Below, in pieces: positions 1 to 6,233 of a DNA stretch of 6,252 bases. Source of the stretch: Candidatus Methylomirabilota bacterium (GTDB lineage: Bacteria; Methylomirabilota; Methylomirabilia; Methylomirabilales; Methylomirabilaceae); contig PQAQ01000128.1 in NCBI GenBank assembly GCA_003105305.1, positions 1 through 6,252 of the forward strand, in the 5' to 3' direction. The translations under genes were made by a program, and so were the position numbers. The notes under the pieces were generated by a model. The model worked only from the letters and a program-made list of their open reading frames with translations. It was not told the origin of the DNA and ran no database searches. Every line of letters starts with the position of its first letter. The stretch's first letter is position 1.

Positions 1-484
1 CGCCCATCGCCAGGGCCGCCGTCGTGCTGGCGGTCGGCGCCAACGCCAGCGGACAGGCCTCTTTCTCCACCCCGACATCGATGGCGACATCGCTCTGTCT
101 GGCCAGTGTAGACGCGGGGTCGCCAACCAGCGCGATCAGCGCGAGGCCAAGCCGTTTGATCGCGGGAAGCAAACCGACCAGTTCGCCCGTCTCGCCGCTG
201 TTCGAAATGGCAATCACGACGTCGCCGCGGACCAGCATACCCAGATCGCCGTGTCCCCCCTCGGCGGGGTGAAGAAAGAACGCAGGGGTTCCGGTGCTGG
301 CCATAGTAGACGCGATCTTCTGCGCCACCGAGCCGGACTTGCCCATTCCGGTCAGTACGACCCGGCCCCGACAATCCCGGAGGATCGCCACGGCCCGATC
401 AAACCGCGCATCGAGTCTCGGGATCAAGGCCAGAATGGCCTCGGCCTCGATCTGCAGCACCTGTCGGCCTCGATCGGCAATCAT
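1..484 (-). CDS. kdsD: Arabinose-5-phosphate isomerase KdsD/KpsF, 5' part (C-terminus outside window)
   Basis: This enzyme interconverts ribulose-5-phosphate and arabinose-5-phosphate in the cytoplasm, the first step of Kdo synthesis for LPS. The 161 visible residues form an N-terminal SIS sugar-isomerase domain: GMGKSG at 46-51, HPAEGGHGDLG at 72-82, SNSGET at 94-99 and EKEACPLALAPTASTT at 140-155. K49, E101 and E142 line up, with a constant offset of ten, with catalytic K59, E111 and E152 of E. coli KdsD as I recall them. The equivalent of the catalytic histidine (H193), and any CBS domain pair, lie past the window edge. The KEACPL-APTASTT signature separates it from other SIS proteins such as GmhA. 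The ATG at 484 overlaps the stop of the upstream GT9 gene as ATGA, and GGAG at 494-497 is a suitable ribosome binding site, so translation is probably coupled. The gene is intact as far as visible. Whether CBS domains follow cannot be told. Confidence 0.93.
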   Translation of the reverse strand, partial: MIADRGRQVLQIEAEAILALIPRLDARFDRAVAILRDCRGRVVLTGMGKSGSVAQKIASTMASTGTPAFFLHPAEGGHGDLGMLVRGDVVIAISNSGETGELVGLLPAIKRLGLALIALVGDPASTLARQSDVAIDVGVEKEACPLALAPTASTTAALAMG

Positions 485-1569
485 ACGATCTCACTCCGCG
501 AAAGCGCCGGCTCGCCGTCGCACAGAGCAGGCTGCACAAGCATTCGCTCCACGACGGGGATGACCTCGTCAAACGCGATCAGTCGCATGCAGTTCTGTTC
601 GCCGCGTCGGCACCCGCCTGGGAAACAGGGTCGGCAGTCGATCCCCTTGTAGAGCACGGCATGGCCCTGACCGGCCGGCCCCCAGATTCGAGGGTCGGCG
701 GGACCGAAGAGGCCGATCACAGGCGTCCCCATCGCCGCCGCCATATGCATCGGACCGTTATCGTTTCCGACCAGGAGGGCCGCCCGTCGGAGCACCACGG
801 CCAGTTCGAGCAGTGTCAGACGCCCGACCAGCGACCGACGCTCAGTTTCTACACGGTCGAGGATCGTCTCCGCGATCTCCCGATCGGCAACGGAACCGAG
901 CAGAACGACCTTCATCCCGAGCTTTGCCTGCACATGATCGATAAGACTCGCGAATCGATCGGCAGGCCAACTCTTGAACCACCATCGCGCGCCGGGATGT
1001 ACCGCGACAAAGCGCTCGCCGGCGCCGATCCCGACGGCGCCGAGCGCCGCGCAGGCCGCCGCCTCATCGGACGCCTGCGTCCTGAGCGAGGGGGATGCGC
1101 CATCACTAACCGGAATCCCCAGCATCTCCAGCGCCATCAGATGCTGGCGGATCATCGGGATCGGCTGCTCCCGTATCGGCACGACATGGGTATACAGGCG
1201 CCCGCGCCAGCGGCCTTCCCGATTCAATCCGACTCTAATCGGCGCCCCGGTAAGCCGACTCAGGATCGCCGCCCGATCGCCGTCGGTCAGATCGACCACA
1301 AGATCAAACCGCCGCCCACGCAACGCAGCGGCAAACCGAAGCTGCCGGATCGGCGACCTCGCTCGCTCCGCAATCAGCACCTCATCCAGGCACGGATTCG
1401 TCGCGATCATTGCCTCGGTGCCGGGGTTGACCAGCATCGAGACGCGGGCCTTGGGAAACGCCGTCCTGAGCGCCGTCAACACGGGCGTGCTGAGCAGGAC
1501 GTCTCCAAGGTAGCGGAGCTTGATAACCAGAATCCGCCCCGGGATCTCCCCTCCCAGCGTGCTCACCAC
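481..1569 (-). CDS. GT9 lipopolysaccharide heptosyltransferase, WaaQ-like (putative heptosyltransferase III)
   Basis: This is a 362-residue GT-B enzyme of family GT9 (ADP-heptose:LPS heptosyltransferase), expected to add a heptose to the inner core at the cytoplasmic face. The N-terminal domain opens with RILVIKLRYLGDVLLSTPV (12-30), which holds the conserved catalytic-type Asp at D23. The C-terminal domain has HPGARWWFKSWP (191-202), with the donor-phosphate lysine at K199, and GNDNGPMHMAAAMGTP (268-283), with D270. These stretches look most like the putative heptosyltransferase III (WaaQ) subgroup, but acceptor and sugar are inferred. A cysteine cluster, C312-x2-C315-x4-C320-x6-C327, sits near the C-terminus. 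The start is one of two adjacent GTG codons. AGAGG at 1574-1578 is 4 nt from the first (1569) and 7 nt from the second (1566), so the true start may be one codon later. It lies 31 bp after the upstream GT9 gene and ends in an ATGA overlap with kdsD. Confidence 0.88.
   Translation of the reverse strand: MVSTLGGEIPGRILVIKLRYLGDVLLSTPVLTALRTAFPKARVSMLVNPGTEAMIATNPCLDEVLIAERARSPIRQLRFAAALRGRRFDLVVDLTDGDRAAILSRLTGAPIRVGLNREGRWRGRLYTHVVPIREQPIPMIRQHLMALEMLGIPVSDGASPSLRTQASDEAAACAALGAVGIGAGERFVAVHPGARWWFKSWPADRFASLIDHVQAKLGMKVVLLGSVADREIAETILDRVETERRSLVGRLTLLELAVVLRRAALLVGNDNGPMHMAAAMGTPVIGLFGPADPRIWGPAGQGHAVLYKGIDCRPCFPGGCRRGEQNCMRLIAFDEVIPVVERMLVQPALCDGEPALSRSEIV
485..497 (-). promoter_or_regulatory. 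Ribosome binding site for kdsD, inside the GT9 3' end
   Basis: GGAG at 494-497 lies 9 nt before the kdsD ATG (484). It sits within the last codons of the upstream GT9 gene, consistent with coupled translation across the ATGA overlap. Confidence 0.55.
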
Positions 1570-1600
1570 GACACCTCTGTCGGCCTCATCCTCGCGATAA
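1570..1600 (-). promoter_or_regulatory. 31-bp gap between the two GT9 genes with ribosome binding site
   Basis: AGAGG at 1574-1578 precedes two adjacent GTG codons at 1569 and 1566. No terminator-like hairpin is evident. An upstream GAGG-ATG (ATG at 1589) opens only an out-of-frame 8-codon frame that ends in a TGA overlapping the GTG start codons. Confidence 0.55.
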
Positions 1601-2674
1601 TCAACGCACCGCGCCGACTGCCGCCGGTTCCGTGATGGCGGCTAAGAGGCAATCAGCCGCCTCCACCACCTCTTCGACGGTGATCTCCAGCATGCACGCC
1701 TGCGGCACACGTCCCACCAAACGACAGCTCTCCTCGTGCTGCGGGCATGGACTACATGGCAGGCGCCGTGAGACGACTTGAAATCGGTTGCCCCATGGCC
1801 TATATTTCCGAAGATTCGTCGGTCCGCAGATGGCGACCGTCGGCACCTTGAGCGCCACGGCCATGTGCATAGGTCCGGTATTATTACTCACAAAGAGATC
1901 CATGCGCGAGATGAGCGCGGCCATCAGTTGCAGGGAACGCAAATCGGAGAAGAGATGCGGGGTGTGCCGCATTCCGTCGGCTACGGCCTCGCAGACGGCC
2001 AGATCCTTTTCGCCTCCGAGTACGATGACGTCGGCATCGTATCGATCCGCCATGAGATCGCCGAGCGCCGCAAAACGCTCGGAGGGCCATCGCGTATTGA
2101 TCCATCCCGACCCCGGGAAGAGGCAGATTCGCGGAACCCCAGGCCGAACCCCGCGAGCCTGAAAGAGAGTCTCCGCCTCCGCCCGCTCTTCGGAGCCGAC
2201 AAACAGTTCGAGCGGCGCCTCCTTCACGTCGCCGACCAGAGGCCGGATCAGCCGGAGCTTCTGCGCCACCAGGTGCTCCTCCTCTCGCTGTACCGGGATT
2301 GGGTGAGTATACAACCACCCGCGACCCCGACTGCGGGTATCCTCGCCGATCCGGCGTCCGGCCCCGGTGAGACGGGCCATCAGGGCGCTTCTGGGTCCGC
2401 TGAAGAGGTCCACAACAGTGTCATAATGTTTCTGTCGTAACGCCCCGATCAGTCGCGCCTGCGCCGACCAATTCGCTGTTCTCGGCAGGTCTCGCCCGCG
2501 GTCAACCTCATAAATCGCATCGAGGTTGGGATTGCCGCGCAACAGGTCGCCATACGGCCGCTCCACCACCACATCGACTGTCGCGATCGGATAGGCGGCT
2601 TTCAGAATCCGGTAGACGGGCGTGGTCAGGACCACGTCTCCAAGCGCCCGGATGGCCAGCACAAGCAGCCTCAT
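1601..2674 (-). CDS. GT9 heptosyltransferase-family glycosyltransferase (second, divergent copy)
   Basis: This is a 357-residue GT-B protein of family GT9, likely a core-sugar transferase acting on the cytoplasmic side of the inner membrane. It starts with MRLLVLAIRALGDVVLTTPV (1-20), keeping the conserved Asp (D13). The C-terminal half has FPGSGWINTRWPSERFAAL (186-204) and VSNNTGPMHMAVAL (262-275). Compared with the neighbouring GT9, the usual Lys before x-W-P is Thr194 (Arg follows at 195) and the usual Asp of NDxGPMH is Asn265, so its donor may differ. Cysteines at 307, 310, 317 and 327 form a cluster. The ATG at 2674 was chosen over a longer frame from a GTG at 2704 because GAGGG at 2681-2685 is well spaced, the ATG forms an ATGA overlap with the ligase stop, and homology begins exactly at MRLL. 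It may be a heptosyltransferase I/II-type enzyme, but the subgroup is not certain. Confidence 0.87.
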   Translation of the reverse strand: MRLLVLAIRALGDVVLTTPVYRILKAAYPIATVDVVVERPYGDLLRGNPNLDAIYEVDRGRDLPRTANWSAQARLIGALRQKHYDTVVDLFSGPRSALMARLTGAGRRIGEDTRSRGRGWLYTHPIPVQREEEHLVAQKLRLIRPLVGDVKEAPLELFVGSEERAEAETLFQARGVRPGVPRICLFPGSGWINTRWPSERFAALGDLMADRYDADVIVLGGEKDLAVCEAVADGMRHTPHLFSDLRSLQLMAALISRMDLFVSNNTGPMHMAVALKVPTVAICGPTNLRKYRPWGNRFQVVSRRLPCSPCPQHEESCRLVGRVPQACMLEITVEEVVEAADCLLAAITEPAAVGAVR

Positions 2675-4023
2675 GCGCTTCCCTCGGCATCTGCTGTACC
2701 GCACTTTACCGAACCGCCAACTCGCCCATGATCGCTATCTGTTTGAGCCGCCAACGCCCCCGTGCAGGCAAACAGGACCCACAGGTAGACTCCCAATCCA
2801 TCCCCCACCACAAGATAATCGGTCAAGGAGATGATCATAACCGCCGCGTAAAGCGCCAGAAGGAGCCACGCCACTGCTCGACTCGGCTCGTCAACAGGGG
2901 ACGCGCGACTGCGACATCTCTTGACGAGCACCCACGCCACACTCCCCCCCAGCGCACAGAGTGCCGCCAAACCAAGAAGACCCATTTCAACAGCCGCTTC
3001 CAGGAACAGATTATGGGCGTGCGAGTTCGAGGTCGGGCGAAGATCGCCTGTCTGGTCCGCGAAGGCTCGCGCCACATGGCGGAACACCGGCGAACCGTAG
3101 CCGTACCCCATGAAGGGCCGCTGTCGAATCATCGCCACCGCCCCCTGCCACAATTCCCGCCTGCCGGAGAGCGTTCCTTCCAGATACGTCGAGGGCTGGG
3201 CGATGCTGAGATACCGGGTCACAATCCGGTCCCCACCGAGAATCAGAAACGCCCCCAGCACAACCGTCCCGACAAGGAGGATGCGAATCCGGCGAAACGC
3301 AATGGCTAGGATACAGGAAGAGATCGCCACTGCCAGGAGCGCCGCACGAGTGTAACTCAGCACAAGCACGGCCAACTGCATGAGGCCCAGCGCGGCCCAA
3401 CCCGTCTGCGACCAGACATCACGGGCCTCCAGCAGCCTCCAGACCACGATGGTCACGCTCACCGCCAATACATAACCCAACGCGTTTTTCCAGCCGTACA
3501 CCGACGTAAGCATCCCGTCCATCTGCGCCCGCCCGGTGAGCCATCCGAAGATCCCATAGCCGGCAACCAGCGCAGACGCGCAGACGAATCCCATGAAGTA
3601 ACGCCGAAGACGCTTCACCTCACCCTGGCCATGGGCTAAGCAGAGAAAGAGGATCAGTCCGTTCAGAGGACCACGCTGCAGTTCCCGGATGCTCGATAGC
3701 GGAAATGGCGAGCGTGCCACGGCTAGACTGACCATCAACAAAAACAGTAAGAACGTAAGCGCAAGCTGCGTCTGATCCCTGCCAAGTCTGACGCCCCGCT
3801 CTCGGGTGAAGAACCATACCCCAAACAGCAGGTATAGGGCAATATTTCTGCCGTCCGGTCCGAAGAACGGGAACGGCAACAGGAAGACATAGATGACGAG
3901 GAATCGATGAATCCACTCGTCCGCCGCCGACAGCGGAACCCACCACGACCTCCCCAGCGTGGCCGCCGCCTCTCCCTGACCTATCCCCATCGACCGCTCG
4001 ACGTTTCTCACCCGATTATCCAC
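2671..4023 (-). CDS. O-antigen ligase / Wzy_C-type membrane glycan ligase or polymerase (WaaL-like)
   Basis: This is a 450-residue polytopic inner-membrane protein of the O-antigen ligase family (Wzy_C domain). The family transfers a lipid-carried glycan to lipid A-core, or polymerises glycans, on the periplasmic face. I count about 11-12 hydrophobic segments between residues 41 and 426, interrupted by a large polar loop at about 265-338. Family marks are LSYTRAALLA (222-231), with R226 at a membrane edge; GRRELWQGAVAMIRQRPFMG (287-306); and SNSHAHNLFLEAAVEMGLLG (332-351), with H335/H337 where the family has its essential histidine. The location among core glycosyltransferases favours a ligase over a Wzy polymerase, but sequence alone does not decide. 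The start is uncertain: GTG at 4023 overlaps the GT4 gene by 8 bp with no good ribosome binding site, and GTG 4011 and ATG 3990 are alternatives that lose only part of the polar N-terminus. It ends in ATGA with the next GT9 gene. Confidence 0.87.
   Translation of the reverse strand: MDNRVRNVERSMGIGQGEAAATLGRSWWVPLSAADEWIHRFLVIYVFLLPFPFFGPDGRNIALYLLFGVWFFTRERGVRLGRDQTQLALTFLLFLLMVSLAVARSPFPLSSIRELQRGPLNGLILFLCLAHGQGEVKRLRRYFMGFVCASALVAGYGIFGWLTGRAQMDGMLTSVYGWKNALGYVLAVSVTIVVWRLLEARDVWSQTGWAALGLMQLAVLVLSYTRAALLAVAISSCILAIAFRRIRILLVGTVVLGAFLILGGDRIVTRYLSIAQPSTYLEGTLSGRRELWQGAVAMIRQRPFMGYGYGSPVFRHVARAFADQTGDLRPTSNSHAHNLFLEAAVEMGLLGLAALCALGGSVAWVLVKRCRSRASPVDEPSRAVAWLLLALYAAVMIISLTDYLVVGDGLGVYLWVLFACTGALAAQTDSDHGRVGGSVKCGTADAEGSA
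2675..2685 (-). promoter_or_regulatory. Ribosome binding site for the 1601-2674 GT9 gene, inside the ligase 3' end
   Basis: GAGGG at 2681-2685 lies 6 nt before the ATG at 2674 and inside the last codons of the ligase gene. With the ATGA stop/start overlap at 2671-2674 this points to coupled translation and fixes the start at 2674. Confidence 0.65.
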
Positions 4024-5158
4024 GAGGTATGGGCCGTCTTTCCCGCAGCAATTGATCGTACAACGCCGTCAGGTTCGCCATCTGGGAATCGAGACCGAAT
4101 ACGGTTCTGACCCGCTCCCGGCCGGCTCTTCCCATCTGGACTCTCCGCTTCGGATCCCGCAGCAGGTCCACGAGAGCCTTGGCCATGGCGTCAGGATCTC
4201 GTGGCGGCACCAACAGACCGGTCCGTCCATCCTCCACGATTTCACACGGTCCACTCGCTGCCGTCGCAATGACCGGCTTCCCGCCGGCCATCGCCTCCAG
4301 CAGCACCAGACCAAACCCTTCCTCAATCGAAGACAACATAAACAGGTCCATAGCATCAAGGTACGGCAATGTCGTCTCCTGAAACCCCGCAAAGCGCAGC
4401 CTGCCGCGAAGGCCGAGGGAGTCTCCCAATTCCTGTAAACTGACCTGCAACCCGCGCTCGTCTGCCCCCACAATAAGGCAGGCCAAGTCATCGGTTGTCT
4501 GTCGGGCCGTGGCCACGGCCCTGATCAGGAACTCGTATCCCTTGACAGGAACGATGTTTGCGACGCTCCCCACCACAATGGTTTCAGGCGCAATACCGTA
4601 TTCTCGCCGGATTCTTTGGCCGTCTCCATTCGCGTTAACCCGCTCCGGATCGATCCCGCTATAAACCGTCGCGACCCTTTCAGGCGCGATCCCAGCCAGC
4701 AGAGCCTGGTCTCGCACCCCCCGAGAAACCGCAATGAGCCTATCGGCCCACTGCAATCGCAGCTTCCGGAATTTATTCGGCGCCATTTCGCTGCGGACAT
4801 GGACCACACATGGAATCCCGGCCAGGCGGCAGGCCACCGCCACAATCGCCGCATCATCGACATCGTTGACGTGGACGAGCGAGATGTGTTTGGCGCGAAT
4901 CAGTCGCTGCAATCTGAGAACGGCCCAGGGAAGCAAGGGGAGCGATTTTCCCTTCCTGAGAGCTGGAAGCCCAAGGAGGGTCGTCTCCACGCCCAGCGTC
5001 CGAAACATTGACAGCGGTTCGTTCCCACGGGACAGAAGGACGACAGCCTCACAGTGTCGCCGGTCAAGGCGGGACAGGATATTGCGCAGGTCGACGAGCG
5101 CGCCGCCGTACGTCGGGCTACTTGATCGATGCACATAGAGGATCCTGTGCACAGCCAT
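4016..5158 (-). CDS. Family 4 glycosyltransferase (GT-B), probable LPS core or glycan transferase
   Basis: This 380-residue retaining GT-B glycosyltransferase uses a nucleotide-sugar donor in the cytoplasm. The N-terminal acceptor domain starts RILYVHRSSSPTYGGALVDL (5-24), with the glycine-rich loop at GG18-19. The C-terminal donor domain begins near VGSVANIVPVKGYEFLIRA (196-214), with K206-G207, and carries the E-x7-E motif EEGFGLVLLEAM (279-290; E280 and E288) that binds the donor sugar and ribose in this family. GKPVIATAASGPCEIVEDG (293-311) follows as usual. The Arg often found five residues before the KG lysine is Asn201 here, although VAN-type variants are not rare. Donor and acceptor cannot be read from sequence; placement between the GT2 and the ligase suggests a core or outer-glycan hexose. 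The ATG at 5158 is 12 bp after the GT2 stop, with GGAGA at 5163-5167 as a strong ribosome binding site. The TAA stop lies inside the ligase frame. Confidence 0.9.
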   Translation of the reverse strand: MAVHRILYVHRSSSPTYGGALVDLRNILSRLDRRHCEAVVLLSRGNEPLSMFRTLGVETTLLGLPALRKGKSLPLLPWAVLRLQRLIRAKHISLVHVNDVDDAAIVAVACRLAGIPCVVHVRSEMAPNKFRKLRLQWADRLIAVSRGVRDQALLAGIAPERVATVYSGIDPERVNANGDGQRIRREYGIAPETIVVGSVANIVPVKGYEFLIRAVATARQTTDDLACLIVGADERGLQVSLQELGDSLGLRGRLRFAGFQETTLPYLDAMDLFMLSSIEEGFGLVLLEAMAGGKPVIATAASGPCEIVEDGRTGLLVPPRDPDAMAKALVDLLRDPKRRVQMGRAGRERVRTVFGLDSQMANLTALYDQLLRERRPIPRG

Positions 5159-5170
5159 TCCGTCTCCAGC
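5159..5170 (-). promoter_or_regulatory. GT2-GT4 intergenic gap with ribosome binding site
   Basis: The 12-bp gap holds GGAGA (5163-5167), with GGAG placed 5 nt before the GT4 ATG. There is no room for a promoter or terminator, so the two genes are presumably co-transcribed. Confidence 0.7.
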
Positions 5171-6223
5171 CTATCCGAGATCTCTGCCCAGTTCCCAAGC
5201 CCCGACGTAGCAGGCAAAGGCGCGTAAACTGCGCAGGGCGGCATCGACCAGCCCATGGCGGCCGTCACGAAATCTCTGCTTGAGCAGATAGACATTCAGA
5301 AAGGCGGCCAAAGGCCTGATGGTCAGGTCGAGCCAACCGATGTGTGTGTGCCGCGCCCGAATCTCCCGCGCCTCGATCCGTATTTCAGCATCCAGCTTCC
5401 TCAGGTAAGGTTGAATGGCCGGCACATCATGCCGCACTCGCGGACCTCCGGTCTCCTGTCCTGACCGCGCATCAAGTCCCAACTCCCAGATCTTCGCATA
5501 TTTGATGAAATTGAAATAGGCGGCGCCCAGGGCCCCGATCAATCCCGGCATCTCATCCAGGAAGCCTCGCTTGAGCAGATACGCCTGCGCGAACTTCACG
5601 GACGCGCGCGCCAACATCTCCGCGCCGGTGACCGATCCCGGCCGACGCCCCCTCGTCACCCGCTCCTCCGCCGAGACACCGGTATACTGATCCTGTTTCC
5701 TGAGGTACTGAGAGAAGTCGCGATAGGTCAGGTGGATCAGGTCGCTGCGTATGAATTCCACAGAGCCTTCCGGCATGACGAAACGGGCGTGGGGGTTCAC
5801 GCCCCCAAACCGCCCCTTGCGCCGATCGAACAGACGAAGGACGCGATCGGGGTACCAGCCCCCGTGCCGCATCCATCGCCCCAGGAAGTAGTTCCTGCGG
5901 GCGATCCAGTACCCGTCGCAACGGGGCGCCGACAACTCACGCTCGATGGCCTGACGCAGCTCATCCGGCACTCGTTCATCAGCGTCGATGTTCAGAATCC
6001 AATCATACGTCGCCCGCGAGGTCGCAAAGTTCTTCTGCTCGATAAATCCGGTCCATGGATTGCGGAACACGTGGTCGGTGTAGCCTCGGCAGATCTCCAC
6101 CGTGCGATCCGAGCTTCCTGAATCGACGACGACAATCTCCTTCGCCCACGTCAGGCTCTCCAGGCACGCCCGGATATTCGCTTCTTCGTTGTGGGTGATG
6201 ATCGTCGCGGTCAGCTCGGCCAT
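5171..6223 (-). CDS. Family 2 glycosyltransferase, WaaE/KdtX-like LPS core transferase with duplicated C-terminal module
   Basis: This 350-residue inverting GT-A enzyme resembles the WaaE/KdtX branch of family GT2, whose known members add a beta-1,4-glucose to inner-core heptose. The catalytic domain shows ATIITHNEEANI (6-17), VVDSGSSDRT (32-41), the metal-binding DAD (80-82) within LNIDADERVP, and GGWYPDRVLRLF (121-132). The usual family tail follows at 173-251: YLRK, then YLLKRGFLDE, then KYAKIWEL. A second copy of that tail occupies 273-348 after a Gly/Pro-containing linker, which makes the protein about 100 residues longer than enteric WaaE (roughly 250-260). The start was set at ATG 6223, not the in-frame TTG at 6244, because GAGG at 6229-6232 lies 5 nt upstream and homology begins at MAELTATI. 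The frame stays open to the window edge upstream, so an earlier start is not excluded. It is the first gene of the visible operon. The exact sugar transferred is inferred only. Confidence 0.9.
   Translation of the reverse strand: MAELTATIITHNEEANIRACLESLTWAKEIVVVDSGSSDRTVEICRGYTDHVFRNPWTGFIEQKNFATSRATYDWILNIDADERVPDELRQAIERELSAPRCDGYWIARRNYFLGRWMRHGGWYPDRVLRLFDRRKGRFGGVNPHARFVMPEGSVEFIRSDLIHLTYRDFSQYLRKQDQYTGVSAEERVTRGRRPGSVTGAEMLARASVKFAQAYLLKRGFLDEMPGLIGALGAAYFNFIKYAKIWELGLDARSGQETGGPRVRHDVPAIQPYLRKLDAEIRIEAREIRARHTHIGWLDLTIRPLAAFLNVYLLKQRFRDGRHGLVDAALRSLRAFACYVGAWELGRDLG
5180..5407 (-). repeat. Protein-level repeat copy B in the GT2 gene (residues 273-348)
   Basis: This second copy of the module runs from YLRKLD to GAWELGRD and ends two residues before the C-terminus. 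It keeps Y273-LRK, the RPLAAFLNVYLLK segment (303-315), F318, D320, G324-L325 and WELG (343-346). It is about three residues shorter than copy A, with the gap between YLRK and the YLLK segment. The predicted amphipathic helices probably pack on the membrane face, as proposed for the family tail. Confidence 0.7.
5471..5707 (-). repeat. Protein-level repeat copy A in the GT2 gene (residues 173-251)
   Basis: This is the first copy of a C-terminal module, running from YLRKQD to KIWELGLD. It matches the usual WaaE-family tail, including the F-x4-YLLK-x2-F-x-D core and the KYAKIWEL end. Its last 46 residues align without gaps to copy B, with 18 identities by hand count. At DNA level, 13 bases at 5569-5581 are identical to 5278-5290 in copy B. 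Confidence 0.75.
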
Positions 6224-6233
6224 CGCTGCCTCA
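6224..6233 (-). promoter_or_regulatory. Ribosome binding site deciding the GT2 start
   Basis: GAGG at 6229-6232 is followed by a 5-nt spacer and the ATG at 6221-6223. This favours the ATG over the in-frame TTG at 6244, which has no room in the window to assess its own site. Confidence 0.6.

Noticed and set aside
661..1635. Long plus-strand open frame (324 codons) and a smaller one at 974-1513
   Set aside because: They lie opposite the GT9 gene. The translations are rich in Arg/Pro with no recognisable domain, as expected for antisense frames of GC-rich coding DNA.
1778..2440. Plus-strand open frame of 220 codons
   Set aside because: It is opposite the second GT9 gene, whose family motifs are unmistakable. 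The translation has no family signature and low-plausibility composition.
1500..2660. Similar DNA near the 5' ends of the two GT9 genes (around 1498-1520 and 2630-2655)
   Set aside because: The likeness is confined to codons for the shared L-G-D-V-x-L-x-T-P motif. It reflects paralogy, not a separate repeat element.
2675..2704. Extended N-terminus of the second GT9 gene from a GTG at 2704
   Set aside because: The added ten residues (basic, with Cys) are not GT9-like. The ATG at 2674 has a well-placed GAGGG and an ATGA overlap with the ligase stop.
5278..5581. 13-bp direct repeat at 5278-5290 and 5569-5581 considered as a mobile-element or recombination site
   Set aside because: Both copies are in the same reading frame at equivalent positions of a protein-level duplication, encoding the same YLLK segment, so coding similarity explains it.
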